From Bacillota bacterium (GTDB taxonomy: Bacteria; Bacillota; Bacilli; Alicyclobacillales; SLC66): a stretch of DNA of 18,596 bases. Under the pieces are notes generated by a model. It was given only the letters and a program-made list of their open reading frames with translations. It was not told the origin of the DNA and did no database searches. The DNA is taken from contig JAJZZT010000219.1 of NCBI GenBank assembly GCA_021797415.1, positions 1 through 18,596 of the forward strand. Reading direction: 5' to 3'. The first letter of the stretch is position 1. Each line of letters begins with the position of its first letter. Positions 1 to 7,604 of this stretch are shown here, piece by piece. Position numbers and translations under genes: made by a program.

Positions 1-103
1 AGATGATCTCTGTGTTGCGCACAAGTCGATGAGCCAGGAAACTCCGATGGCGACGTTGGAAACCCCCGCCTAGGCGCGAAGCGCCAGGCGGAGGGAAGTT
101 CAT
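1..103 (+). mobile_element. Probable right end of an IS200/IS605-family (TnpB-type) element
   Basis: Positions 63-95 form a strong hairpin. CCCCCGCCT pairs with AGGCGG and GGG, and GGCGC pairs with GCGCC around a GAA loop; single bulged A residues lie at 72 and 92. It is preceded by GGAAA and followed by GGGAAGTTCAT. The layout 'GGAAAcccc-hairpin-ggggaAGTTCAT' is typical of the 3' end of IS200/IS605 elements carrying tnpB, where the same DNA encodes the 3' part of the TnpB guide RNA (omega RNA). The only frame open from the window edge runs from 2 to a TAG at 71-73 and ends ...ETPMATLETPA. This could be the last codons of tnpB running into the hairpin, as often happens. The rest of the element lies outside the window. 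Recognition rests on pattern memory of such ends, not on a database hit. A simple hairpin or terminator is the alternative, but no T-run follows. Confidence 0.55.
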
Positions 104-431
104 TAGGAAAAATCATCGGCAAGACTCATCTACCGTTATGGACGATCACAAACTAGTGAAATATATAACATTAAGGAAACTGGGCGTTTTGGATTGTTGG
201 TGCCGATGGACAACTTCCTGCGCTCCCTCAAAGAAAAACGATTCACATCCGTTTCGATTCAAAAAAGAGCAAAGACATTATCCGCAAAAAAATTGGGTTT
301 ATGGTTGTAATCGATGAAAGCGCTGTATTATAATCAACGCATCCGAGATTGCATGGAGAATTGGCATGCAAAACCGCAAAGCGGCGCCGACTCACTGTCT
401 GTGCGATGGGTTGCTTTGATTTTGGCATTCT
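104..431. other. Gene-free stretch with a possible coding remnant (175-333)
   Basis: No gene with a start and ribosome binding site is visible here. On the plus strand one frame stays open from 175 to a TAA at 331-333 (52 codons) with no start codon; a TAA sits just before it at 172-174. The translation has a protein-like flavour, with GNWAFWIVGADGQL near the start and KKIGFMVVIDESAVL at the end. It could be the tail of a gene cut off by the neighbouring insertion element. I cannot assign a family. The remaining sequence up to 431 shows nothing recognisable apart from the promoter listed separately. Confidence 0.3.
305..334 (+). promoter_or_regulatory. Candidate sigma-A promoter upstream of transporter 1
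   Basis: A perfect -10 hexamer TATAAT lies at 329-334. A partial -35 TTGTAA (305-310) is 18 bases upstream. Transcription from here would give an untranslated leader of about 220 bases before the binding-protein gene at 563, and would cross the palindrome at 432-481. It overlaps the end of the possible remnant frame, so it could be a chance match; the -35 is only 4/6. Confidence 0.35.
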
Positions 432-481
432 GGAGGGAGGTCTGTCCATAGAATAAAACGTTTTTATTAGAGGCCTCCCTC
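432..481. promoter_or_regulatory. Operator-like palindrome nested in an outer inverted repeat
   Basis: The centre is the quasi-palindrome AATAAAACGTTTTTATT (452-468) with the symmetric core AAAACGTTTT (455-464). A central CG in an A/T-rich palindrome is the usual form of LacI/GalR-family operators. It is enclosed by an 8-base perfect inverted repeat, GAGGGAGG (433-440) and CCTCCCTC (474-481), so RNA across it could also fold as a long hairpin. The same AAAACGTTTT core occurs just before the LacI-family gene (4143-4152). This makes it a good candidate site for that repressor controlling transporter 1. A leaky terminator or attenuator is an alternative. Confidence 0.5.
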
Positions 482-562
482 AAAGCTTTTGCAAGATGGA
501 CTAAGGTTCGCCGCACAACCGGCGGGTGATCATAAAAAAACAAGAGAAAAGGGGCGTTCGGT

Positions 563-1921
563 TTGAATAAGACAATACACAAGACTGTCGCCGCGGGTAT
601 ATCACTTACGATTGGCTGCGGGTTCGCGAGTTTCTGCGCGTTCCAGCCCATCTCCGCCTTCGCGGCGGTGCATGCCCGCCGATCCTCGGCGGCCTCCCTG
701 AAAGCGCTGCCAAGGGGGTCCATCACCCTGACAATGCAGGTGATCAACGCACCGAACGAGATCAGTTCCGCGACGGCGCAGGTCTTGGCCTTCGAAAAGC
801 TGCATCCGAACATCCACATCAAAGTGCAGGGCTCCAGCAATGCGGGCAACACGCAGGATCAGATAGCGCAGGCCGTCGCGCACACCCTGCCGGACATAAT
901 CTGGACGGCGGACGTCTTTACACAAGAGGAGGCGACTCACGGCATCCTGCTGAACCTGTCCCCCTACATGCAGGCATATGGGTATAAGGAGTCGCAGTTC
1001 CAGCAGGGCATGATGAAACTGGGCCGGTGGGGCGGCAAACAGTACGTGATCCCGCGCGGGTTCGACCAGGTTGTGGTGCAGTACAACCCGAACCTGTTCC
1101 ACAAGTTTCATGTGCCTCTCCCCAAAGAGGGGTGGACATGGACGCAGTTTTTGGCGGCCAGCAAACAGTTGACCAAGAAGGTCGGCAAAACGCAGTACTA
1201 TGCTGTGGGTAGTGAGTGGACCAACACGGCTTATCCCATCTATGAACCATTTGTGCGGATGTACGGTGGTCATTTTCTGTCGAAGAACGGCAAGTCCTCC
1301 ACCATGGACTCACCGATCGTGATCAAAGGCGTCACAACCATGATGGATTTTGGCCGCAACTACACATCCTGGTTCGACAACCTGCCGAGAGATCCATTTT
1401 TGAGCGGACTTGCCGCCATGGATTTTACGGTGCGTCCTATGCTCATGGGGCAACTCAATCCGCAGCGCAACAAATGGGAAGAAAACTTCAAAATCAATGT
1501 CGTCAACTTTCCATTGTTCCCGCACCCGCAGATCGGTGCCGGCATGAGCGGCTACGCGGTGACCACGGACTGCAAGTATCCGAACGCGGCGGCGGCGTTC
1601 ATGATGTTCCTGCTGAGCAAGCAGGGCGAGCTGATCCGTTCGCGCGTGGCGGGGTCCGTCCCGATCCGTCTCGACCTGAAAAGCAGCCAGGTGTGGCGCT
1701 CGGCGATTCACGTCGGATACCCGCTGAACAACAACGCGTTCGTCGACTACGCAAAGTACGACAGCTTCCCGCCGAACGAACCCGTCGGTGCGGTGGGTCC
1801 GATTCAAACGGATATCGGCAACGCGTTCTCGGAGATCCAACTGAAGCGAATGAGTATCGCGGCGGCGATGAAGCAACTGTCCGCCCAAATCGATTCCGCC
1901 CTCGCCAACAACGGTCAGTAG
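563..1921 (+). CDS. Extracellular sugar-binding protein of CUT1 ABC importer 1
   Basis: A 452-residue solute-binding protein of the family-1 (maltose/multiple-sugar) type that delivers an oligosaccharide to the two permeases encoded next. It starts at TTG, supported by GAGAAAAGGGG (544-554) eight bases upstream; only this start includes the signal peptide. Residues 1-36 carry basic residues and a hydrophobic stretch with a likely signal peptidase I site after AFA. The mature part has the usual CUT1 landmarks: LAFEKLHPNI near the start, a DIIWTAD segment, YNPNLF and KEGWTWTQF in the middle, and AAAAFMMFLLS near the C-terminus. There is no convincing lipobox: Cys19 is preceded by T-I-G instead of the usual L-x-[GA]. 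That is odd for a monoderm binding protein, which normally is a lipoprotein. An operator-like palindrome lies about 95 bases upstream. The sugar specificity cannot be told from the sequence. Confidence 0.88.
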   Translation: MNKTIHKTVAAGISLTIGCGFASFCAFQPISAFAAVHARRSSAASLKALPRGSITLTMQVINAPNEISSATAQVLAFEKLHPNIHIKVQGSSNAGNTQDQIAQAVAHTLPDIIWTADVFTQEEATHGILLNLSPYMQAYGYKESQFQQGMMKLGRWGGKQYVIPRGFDQVVVQYNPNLFHKFHVPLPKEGWTWTQFLAASKQLTKKVGKTQYYAVGSEWTNTAYPIYEPFVRMYGGHFLSKNGKSSTMDSPIVIKGVTTMMDFGRNYTSWFDNLPRDPFLSGLAAMDFTVRPMLMGQLNPQRNKWEENFKINVVNFPLFPHPQIGAGMSGYAVTTDCKYPNAAAAFMMFLLSKQGELIRSRVAGSVPIRLDLKSSQVWRSAIHVGYPLNNNAFVDYAKYDSFPPNEPVGAVGPIQTDIGNAFSEIQLKRMSIAAAMKQLSAQIDSALANNGQ

Positions 1922-1941
1922 GCAAAGTCTCGACTGCGTTT

Positions 1942-1983
1942 GGGGAGGGAAAAAGGATCGCGCCGCGCTTCCTTCCCCTCCTC
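1942..1983 (+). other. Imperfect stem-loop between binding protein and permease genes
   Basis: GGAGGG (1944-1949) can pair with CCCTCC (1976-1981), followed by AA/TT and GGA/TCC pairs with small bulges around a GC-rich loop. It lies in the 147-base gap between the binding-protein stop and the first permease. Stem-loops in this position often stabilise the binding-protein mRNA or dampen read-through, giving more binding protein than permease. There is no T-run, so it is not a classical terminator. The pairing is imperfect and was found by eye. Confidence 0.3.
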
Positions 1984-2068
1984 GACGGGCGGTTGGGCGT
2001 ATCCGTCTTCCGGGACACGTTTGCAGTGAAACGGCATGGATCGGTCAGGAAGGAGAGGTGGTCTCTGC

Positions 2069-2983
2069 ATGTCAACCGCGACGGCGAGAAAGGCGAGGCG
2101 CACCATCGAAGGGTACCTGTTCATTGCACCTGTGGTTTTCGGGCTACTGATCTGGACCTTCGGGCCCATGCTGCTGTCCCTGTACTATTCATTCACCAAG
2201 TATGACATATTGAGCCCGCCGCAGTATGTCGGTGTCGGCAATTACGTCAATCTGTTCCAGGACCCGTCCTTCATGGGTTCAGTGCTGGTCACGGTCACCT
2301 TCACTGTAATCTCGGTGCCGTTGGGCTTGATTCTCGGCCTGGGATTGGCGCTGCTCCTGAATCAAAGAGTGCCGGGCATGCGGATCTTCAGGACGATTTT
2401 TTATCTCCCCGTCGTCGTCCCGGCCATTGTGAGTTCCGAACTGTGGGGCGACATCTTTTCGCCCAATCAGTATGGGATCGTGAATACCGTTCTGATGAAC
2501 ATTCACCTCATCAAGCAGCCCTATCCCTTCTTCACGAATCCGTCGACAGCCATGCTCTCCCTGATCTACATGAGTCTGTGGGGAATGGGGGGAGGGATGC
2601 TGATCTGGCTGGCCGGACTGCAGGGAGTGCCGCAGGAATTGTACGAGGCCGCCAAAGTGGACGGGGCCGGCGTGATTAGCCGATTCTTTCGCATCACCCT
2701 TCCCATGATCACGCCGACCATCTTTTTCAATATGATTGTCGGCATGATCGGAACCCTGCAGGTCTTTGTCCAGAGTCTGGTGCTCGGCGGCATCGACGGC
2801 AATCCGCTGGGATCGCTGGACTTCATCGCGCTTTTCATCTACCGCCATGCATTTTCGTACTTCCAGATGGGATTCGCGGCGGCGGCCGGTTGGGTCTTGT
2901 TTGTTTTCATCCTGATTCTGACCATGATCATTTTTCTGACGAGCGGGAAATGGGTCTATTACGAAGGCGAGGCGCAGCGCTGA
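2069..2983 (+). CDS. CUT1 ABC importer 1 permease (MalF/UgpA-like)
   Basis: A 304-residue integral membrane subunit forming half of the translocation channel for importer 1. The ATG at 2069 has an excellent ribosome binding site, AGGAAGGAGAGG (2048-2059). An in-frame ATG at 2036 would add 11 residues but has no such site, so 2069 is preferred. The protein has an N-terminal hydrophobic helix (IEGYLFIAPVVFGLLIW) and about six membrane segments in all. The cytoplasmic EAA loop that docks the ATPase reads ELYEAAKVDGAG...ITLPMITP. The stop codon overlaps the start of the next permease in TGATG, so the two are translationally coupled. No ATPase gene lies nearby. A shared MsmX-type ATPase is the usual solution in Bacilli, but that is inferred. 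Confidence 0.9.
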   Translation: MSTATARKARRTIEGYLFIAPVVFGLLIWTFGPMLLSLYYSFTKYDILSPPQYVGVGNYVNLFQDPSFMGSVLVTVTFTVISVPLGLILGLGLALLLNQRVPGMRIFRTIFYLPVVVPAIVSSELWGDIFSPNQYGIVNTVLMNIHLIKQPYPFFTNPSTAMLSLIYMSLWGMGGGMLIWLAGLQGVPQELYEAAKVDGAGVISRFFRITLPMITPTIFFNMIVGMIGTLQVFVQSLVLGGIDGNPLGSLDFIALFIYRHAFSYFQMGFAAAAGWVLFVFILILTMIIFLTSGKWVYYEGEAQR

Positions 2984-3879
2984 TGAGTTTTTTTTCCACG
3001 GAAGACAGAAAAGCGGCGTTGTTGTTCGGACGGGACCATCGCTCGGGGACTTGGTCGATGCGGACGGGCGTCATTTTTGCCATACTCTGCGTTTTGGCGA
3101 TCTTGTTTCTCTTCCCTTTTTTCTGGATTCTATCGTCGGCGTTGCAGACCACCCAACAGCAACAGTCTCTCCCTTTGACCTGGGTGCCCACGACGCCGCA
3201 GTGGCACAATTTCGCCGTGGCGTGGAACACCCTGCCGTTCACCGGCTACTTGTTGAACAGCATGATCATCGTGGTGTTCGCGACCTTGGGCGCCGTGAGT
3301 TCGGCTGCCTGGTGCGCGTACGGGTTCGCCCGCCTGAAATTCGCGGGGCGCAGGGTGTGGTTTTACCTGACCCTGTCGACGATGATGCTTCCGGGAACGC
3401 TCACGATGATCCCGGTGTATCTGATCATGAAGGACATCGGATGGCTGAATACGTACTATCCGCTGATCATCCCTGCGTGGTTCGGCGGCGGCGCATTCAA
3501 CATCTTCCTGCTGCATCAATTTATGAAAAGTATTCCGGTTGAACTGGAAGAAGCGGCCCGCATAGACGGTGCATCGACCGCCCGCATCTTCACTCAGATT
3601 GTGGTGCCCAATATCAAGCCGGCACTGGCGGTGGTCACTTGGATGACCGCCCTCGGCACCTGGGGAGATGTCCTCGGTCCACTCGTGTATATCTCCAGTT
3701 CATCCAGATGGACATTTGCCCAGGCGCTTCAGGAGTTTCCCGGCAGCATGCCCACGGGCTGGGGCAGTCAACTGGAGATGGCGATTGCGCTGGTATTCAT
3801 GGTCCCCGTCATCATCGGATTTTTCTTCATGCAGAAGTGGTTAATCGAGGGCATTCAACTGACGGGTGTCAACCGATAG
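2983..3879 (+). CDS. CUT1 ABC importer 1 permease (MalG/UgpE-like)
   Basis: A 298-residue second membrane subunit of importer 1. The ATG at 2983 overlaps the previous stop (TGATG). The frame stays open upstream, but that part only reads through the preceding gene. Six membrane segments are expected, starting with VIFAILCVLAILFLFPFFWIL. Typical MalG features are FARLKFAGRR after the second helix and the EAA loop ELEEAARIDGAS...VVPNIKPAL. The C-terminus IEGIQLTGVNR is close to the standard 'GL..GAVKG' end of this subfamily. It forms the heterodimeric channel with the preceding permease. The coding run ends here; a 290-base gap with its own promoter signals leads to the LacI-type regulator. Confidence 0.9.
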   Translation: MSFFSTEDRKAALLFGRDHRSGTWSMRTGVIFAILCVLAILFLFPFFWILSSALQTTQQQQSLPLTWVPTTPQWHNFAVAWNTLPFTGYLLNSMIIVVFATLGAVSSAAWCAYGFARLKFAGRRVWFYLTLSTMMLPGTLTMIPVYLIMKDIGWLNTYYPLIIPAWFGGGAFNIFLLHQFMKSIPVELEEAARIDGASTARIFTQIVVPNIKPALAVVTWMTALGTWGDVLGPLVYISSSSRWTFAQALQEFPGSMPTGWGSQLEMAIALVFMVPVIIGFFFMQKWLIEGIQLTGVNR

Positions 3880-4064
3880 CGGATAGCGCCGTCAGAGAGT
3901 GGTTTTTGGCACGGGATGCTCACTGGATCGCCCCGGATCCGCAGCACTCTGGAGCTTGTTCTGGGCAGCGCGGGGACCTGGCTCTCCCTTTGTTGCGCTG
4001 CTTTGGACGGCTCGTCCTTGTTCGTCCGGCGCCGTACGCCTACCGCAACCCCGGCGCGGATTAA

Positions 4065-4116
4065 GGGGACATGCGATAAACCACTAGGTCCACTATTGAC
4101 CTTGTCCCCGGTTTAT
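4065..4116. repeat. Paired inverted repeats in swapped order upstream of the LacI-type gene
   Basis: Two different 7-base modules each occur once in each orientation: GGGGACA (4065-4071) with TGTCCCC (4103-4109), and ATAAACC (4076-4082) with GGTTTAT (4110-4116). All matches are perfect. The order is A, B, A', B', so the two possible stems cross instead of nesting, and the right-hand copies are directly adjacent. The right half overlaps the spacer of the candidate promoter. It could be a composite binding site for a regulator, or, in read-through RNA, a pseudoknot-like fold. No known family site was recognised. Confidence 0.45.
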
Positions 4117-4124
4117 GATAGATA
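4096..4124 (+). promoter_or_regulatory. Candidate promoter of the LacI-type regulator gene
   Basis: TTGACC (4096-4101, 5/6 to consensus) is followed after 17 bases by TAGATA (4119-4124), a weak -10. The predicted start near 4131 lies about 40 bases before the ATG at 4170, and the palindrome at 4142-4153 sits just downstream of it. That is a classical place for autorepression by roadblock. The weak -10 keeps confidence modest. Confidence 0.4.
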
Positions 4125-4141
4125 TTTGGTATCCAGGGATG

Positions 4142-4153
4142 TAAAACGTTTTA
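4142..4153. promoter_or_regulatory. Operator-like palindrome TAAAACGTTTTA, likely autoregulatory
   Basis: A perfect 12-base palindrome with a central CG, 16 bases before the LacI-family start codon. Its AAAACGTTTT core is identical to the core at 455-464 upstream of transporter 1. Two identical cores next to a LacI-family gene and its likely target argue for a local operator. A CcpA cre site also has a central CG, but here the TG...CA flanks are out of register by one base, so a local operator fits better. Confidence 0.55.
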
Positions 4154-4169
4154 GGTCAGAAGGTTTGCT

Positions 4170-5204
4170 ATGGTAACCATTAAAGACGTTGCTCGAGAAG
4201 CAGGTGTTTCTGTTTCAACGGTTTCGTTTGCCTATAATGGAACAGCGCCCGTTGCTGCAGAAACCAAGGAGCGAATTCTCGAAGTCATCCGGCGGCTAAA
4301 TTATCAGCCCAACTCAACCGCCAAAGGGCTGGTAACCCAGAGGACCAATACCATTTGCTTGCTCACGCCCCATCCCGGATCTAACTTTTTCAATTTCTCC
4401 GGAAACAGTATTTTCGGGGATCTGCTCCAGGGTGTTGGCGAACTGGTTGATCAAAAAGGATATAACCTGCTCATTGCCTGGGACGGTGAAAAGGACAAAA
4501 CTCCCCGCGCCCTGAATCTGGCCCGGCAAAGGGCGGTCGATGGTTTTCTGTTCGTCTTGCCTGCTCATGATCCGAATACCATTCGCGAACTAACGGACAT
4601 GAGGACTCCGTTCGTGCTGATGGGGCGGCACGACGGAGAACAGGCGATCAATACTGTGGACATCGACAACTTTGACGCCTCCTACCGCAATACGCGTCAT
4701 CTGATCGAACTGGGACACGAATCCATCGCCTTTATCAGTCCAGGACCCTTGGAATTCTTGGTTTGTTCCGATCGTCTGGAAGGATACAGGGAAGCCCTCA
4801 AAGACGAGAACCTTCGATATAACGACAAATATGTATACATCGGCGACGATCGTCAGTCTAGCGGTTATGAAGCCCTGCGGCACTTCTGGGGACTCAAAGA
4901 GCGCCCTACGGCAATTGTTGCCGGCAGAGACGTGCAGGCCGTAGGCGTATTACAGTTCATTCGTGATAACGGCTTGTCTGTTCCACACGATATCGCGTTG
5001 GTCAGCTTTGAAAATACTGCGCTTGCGAAAGACAACGACATTACGTCGATCACGACCAACCTGTATGAGATCGGACGTGAGAGTGCGCGCTTACTCTTCA
5101 AGATCATGAACCGGAAACGAATTGGCGCCCCGCAAAATGTCATTCTCCCATCGAATTTGGTTGTGCGAAAATCATGCGGCAGCACCATTCAGAGCGACGA
5201 ATAA
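4170..5204 (+). CDS. LacI/GalR-family transcriptional repressor
   Basis: A 344-residue regulator. Residues 3-25 form the helix-turn-helix (TIKDVAREAGVSVSTVSFAY), followed by the hinge helix motif RLNYQPNSTAKGL at about 46-58. Residues about 60-340 form the periplasmic-binding-protein-like effector domain, with FVLMGR, VDIDN, GHESIAFISP and ITTNLYEIGRESARLL segments typical of the family. The ATG at 4170 has AGAAGG (4158-4163) six bases upstream. The gene lies directly downstream of transporter 1, and the same palindrome core lies before both, so it probably represses transporter 1 and itself until a sugar ligand binds. The ligand is unknown. Its base composition looks more A/T-rich than that of the transporter genes before it, which may mean separate ancestry. 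Confidence 0.93.
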   Translation: MVTIKDVAREAGVSVSTVSFAYNGTAPVAAETKERILEVIRRLNYQPNSTAKGLVTQRTNTICLLTPHPGSNFFNFSGNSIFGDLLQGVGELVDQKGYNLLIAWDGEKDKTPRALNLARQRAVDGFLFVLPAHDPNTIRELTDMRTPFVLMGRHDGEQAINTVDIDNFDASYRNTRHLIELGHESIAFISPGPLEFLVCSDRLEGYREALKDENLRYNDKYVYIGDDRQSSGYEALRHFWGLKERPTAIVAGRDVQAVGVLQFIRDNGLSVPHDIALVSFENTALAKDNDITSITTNLYEIGRESARLLFKIMNRKRIGAPQNVILPSNLVVRKSCGSTIQSDE

Positions 5205-5289
5205 CCATCCGTATCCGTCTGCCGTCCATTTGTGTCCATGGGCGAGGTGAGTCAATCGATCCGACAATTCGAGCTGAATCGTGCTATCG

Positions 5290-5932
5290 TTATTCGTTGA
5301 CCCCTTCCTGTCCGTTGAGAATAATCAACCCGGACTCCGGCGCCCATAACCGATGGAGTCCTTTTGCGAATTCTTGCCTAAACTGATCCACAATCACGCC
5401 GCGGCAATCTCTGATCACCACTTCACTGGTCCTGGATGTCTTCTCGAACATCAACCACCAGGTGGCCCTTTTGCGTACCATTCACGATAATCACGCTCCT
5501 TTCTTGCGATGCTCCCTCCAATGCCAGGACCACTTCCGCATATGCCATGGTCAATAGCTTTTCAGGGGTAGAAGCCGTCACAATTGGATAAAACAACTCC
5601 GGGCGAGCAGGTCGCAGATGGTCGTCCAACAATACGTCCCAATTCTGCCGCCAAAAACGAAGCCAAAATTTCAACATTGCGGCATGATCAGGCGAAAGTT
5701 CATCTAATCGTACGGAAATTTGTGGAACAGCAAAGAGCACGTTGATGATTTGCAAAGTGGCAGTCTCCGCCCCCTCTTCGCCGTGCCACATCAGCATATC
5801 CGCGTGCGCTGCCGTTCCCCCACGCAGTACTAAGGAAGCAGCCAAAAATGCGGACCCAGGGGCCATGGGATAAAGTCCGCTTTGCAGGCGATCTGATTCC
5901 GGATGAAAAAATAGCAGACTGGTGATTTTCAT
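5290..5932 (-). pseudogene. C-terminal relic of a GH36 alpha-galactosidase, frameshifted
   Basis: Reading the minus strand from about 5932 to 5423 gives a stretch that I recognise as the late catalytic and C-terminal part of family 36 alpha-galactosidases. Examples are LYPMAPGSAFLAASLVLRGG, TAAHADMLMWH, VPQISVRLDELSPDHAAMLKFW, and WDVLLDDHLRPARPELFYPIV. It continues with VIIVNGTQKGHLVVDV and hits a stop at 5423-5425. The match resumes in the -1/+2 frame with SEVVIRDCRGVIVDQF...PESGLIIL and ends at 5290-5292. A single-base indel near 5425-5440 therefore broke the gene. Only about 200 of the usual 700 or so residues remain; the N-terminal half and the catalytic Asp region are missing. No start signal is visible near 5932. 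It lies convergent to the LacI gene and is presumably a dead remnant of an earlier version of this sugar locus. Confidence 0.7.
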
Positions 5933-6230
5933 CGCAGATTGTGCCCTTCCAAGTGCGTGTAGGATTAGTGCGCGTATAGGTCAGCACATCAGTTGAGGGG
6001 GAACACGTAACATCAAAAAATGACAAGCAAGATGCAACAGATCGACATTTCCGCCATTCTCATTTTGCCTATACACTCGGGTTAGTCATTCGGGTTTTCG
6101 TACATTTACAAGAATGGCGACCTGAGTCCAATGCCCACAGATTGCATAACTTTGCCCGTTGGAGAGGAGGATGTAACCCGGGAAAGGGCAGGGAGTAGAG
6201 ACGCGAGAAAATAGATCGGAGGTGCGACAG

Positions 6231-7517
6231 ATGAAAGGGATTTCAGTGATGGCGTTGGCAGTGCTATCGACTTCCGCCTTGGTAGCGAGCATGATGTTTT
6301 TCACAAATTCAGTGAACTTCGCAAGACCACGCAGAAGTTCGACGTCGCCAGCAGTTGATATTTCGTTTTGGACATCGGGCCCAACTCAAGGCTTGGCAGG
6401 GATTGTGGCCCATTTCAATCGGCAGTATGCCGGCCGATATGCAGTGTCTCTAAAGGTAATTCCGTATACCAATGAGACAGAAATGGTGAATTCCGCGCTT
6501 ACATCCCATCGGGCGCCGGATATCATGGAAGAGTCGTTGACATATTCTCTCCCATATGCGTTACAGGGGCTCGAAATGCCGATTGGACCGATTCTAAAGA
6601 TGGGGGGCGTAAACCCGGGAAATTTCCCGGCTTCACTTTGGAAGGGCATGACGGTGCACGGCGTGCACTATGTTGCTCCGACAGACGCGCTGCCCACATT
6701 AATGTTCTGGAACAAGTCCTTATTCCGTGCAGCAGGACTTAACCCGAACACGGCGCCGAAAACGATGCAGCAGTTTATCGCAGACGCCCGGAAGTTGACG
6801 AATCCAAAGAAGAAGCAATGGGGATTCGTGCAAGCCACATCGCTTCCGGATATCGGATGGCAATATGCATCCTTCGTTTCACAGTTCGGTGGAAGGCTTG
6901 CCAATCCAGCGGTTGACAAGGCGACCTTCAACAGTACCCCGGGCATAAAGGCCCTTATGTTCATGAAGGATTTGATTTACAAATACCACGTCTCGCCGAC
7001 GGACGCTTCGAACAACGAGGATGTAAATCTGTTCCTGGATGGCAAAGATGCTATCATTTTCGCGGGCTCTCCCAACTACCCGTCCTTCTATCAGAAGTAC
7101 CATGCCAATTTGGGCGTCGCGCAACTGCCTATCGTGGGAAAGCATGAGGCTGATTTTCTCGGGAATAACTACTGGTGGGTCTTTCGTAATCCAAACATGA
7201 CCACACAGAAGGAAAAGGGTATTGGTCTATTCATGAAGTACTTCTATACTCACAGCCTCGGAGTCGCTGATCAAGGGATCCTGCCAGTCTGGCGGCCCAT
7301 CCTGAAGACACCCATGTTTCAAAAGTCGGCAAACCTTAAGGTTCAGGTGGCGGCGCTCAACACAGGTATCCTCCATCCTCTCATTCCCTGGGGGGCAGTA
7401 AAGAATTTCCTGTTCAACAACATGAACGAAGTGCTGCTGAACAAAATGCCTGTCCAACAGGCGTTGAGTCAGGCAACCCAGGAGATCGATCAAACCTTGG
7501 CTCAGTCAAACCAATAA
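6231..7517 (+). CDS. Extracellular sugar-binding protein of CUT1 ABC importer 2
   Basis: A 428-residue family-1 solute-binding protein. The ATG at 6231 has GGAGGTG (6218-6224) six bases upstream and is preferred over an in-frame GTG at 6222, which overlaps that site. Residues 1-31 form a signal sequence (hydrophobic MALAVLSTSALVASMMFF), then a basic linker RPRR. The mature region has DISFWTSGPTQ at its start, PDIMEESLTYSLPYAL, a LMFWNKSLFRAAGLNP segment and QFIADARKLT, all typical of CUT1 binding proteins. There is no cysteine in the signal region, so it cannot be a lipoprotein; it must be secreted or anchored by an uncleaved helix. It is the first gene of a second importer set. The 298 bases before it show no clear promoter, only a GATGTAAC (6170-6177) also seen before the sulfatase gene. 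Confidence 0.88.
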   Translation: MKGISVMALAVLSTSALVASMMFFTNSVNFARPRRSSTSPAVDISFWTSGPTQGLAGIVAHFNRQYAGRYAVSLKVIPYTNETEMVNSALTSHRAPDIMEESLTYSLPYALQGLEMPIGPILKMGGVNPGNFPASLWKGMTVHGVHYVAPTDALPTLMFWNKSLFRAAGLNPNTAPKTMQQFIADARKLTNPKKKQWGFVQATSLPDIGWQYASFVSQFGGRLANPAVDKATFNSTPGIKALMFMKDLIYKYHVSPTDASNNEDVNLFLDGKDAIIFAGSPNYPSFYQKYHANLGVAQLPIVGKHEADFLGNNYWWVFRNPNMTTQKEKGIGLFMKYFYTHSLGVADQGILPVWRPILKTPMFQKSANLKVQVAALNTGILHPLIPWGAVKNFLFNNMNEVLLNKMPVQQALSQATQEIDQTLAQSNQ

Positions 7518-7604
7518 AATGTTGCAATCAAATACCGTCAGATGGGCGTACAGAAAACCGGCGCTCATCTGGTGGAAACATCCGTTGGGAGGTCAAGACC
7601 TGCA

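Noticed and set aside
334..852. Minus-strand open frame of 172 codons across the leader of transporter 1
   Set aside because: Half of it is antisense to the signal peptide region of the binding protein, and no family resemblance or start signal is visible.
3880..4064. Open frame running past the transporter 1 stop and ending ...YAYRNPGAD at 4064
   Set aside because: It reads out of frame through the permease and has no start signal of its own. A small remnant is possible but unsupported.
4140..4154. CcpA cre site before the LacI gene
   Set aside because: The palindrome has a central CG, but the flanking TG is one base too far from it and there is no matching CA, so it does not fit the cre consensus.
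5197..5297. Nine-base inverted repeat ACGAATAAC / GTTATTCGT about 84 bases apart
   Set aside because: Both arms coincide with the last codons and stop of the convergent LacI gene and the GH36 relic (GAA TAA). The spacing is too long for a terminator, so it is probably coincidence.
6161..6176. GGAGAGGAGG followed directly by ATG TAA before transporter 2, a possible start-stop leader
   Set aside because: There is no spacing between the Shine-Dalgarno-like run and the ATG, so initiation there is not credible.
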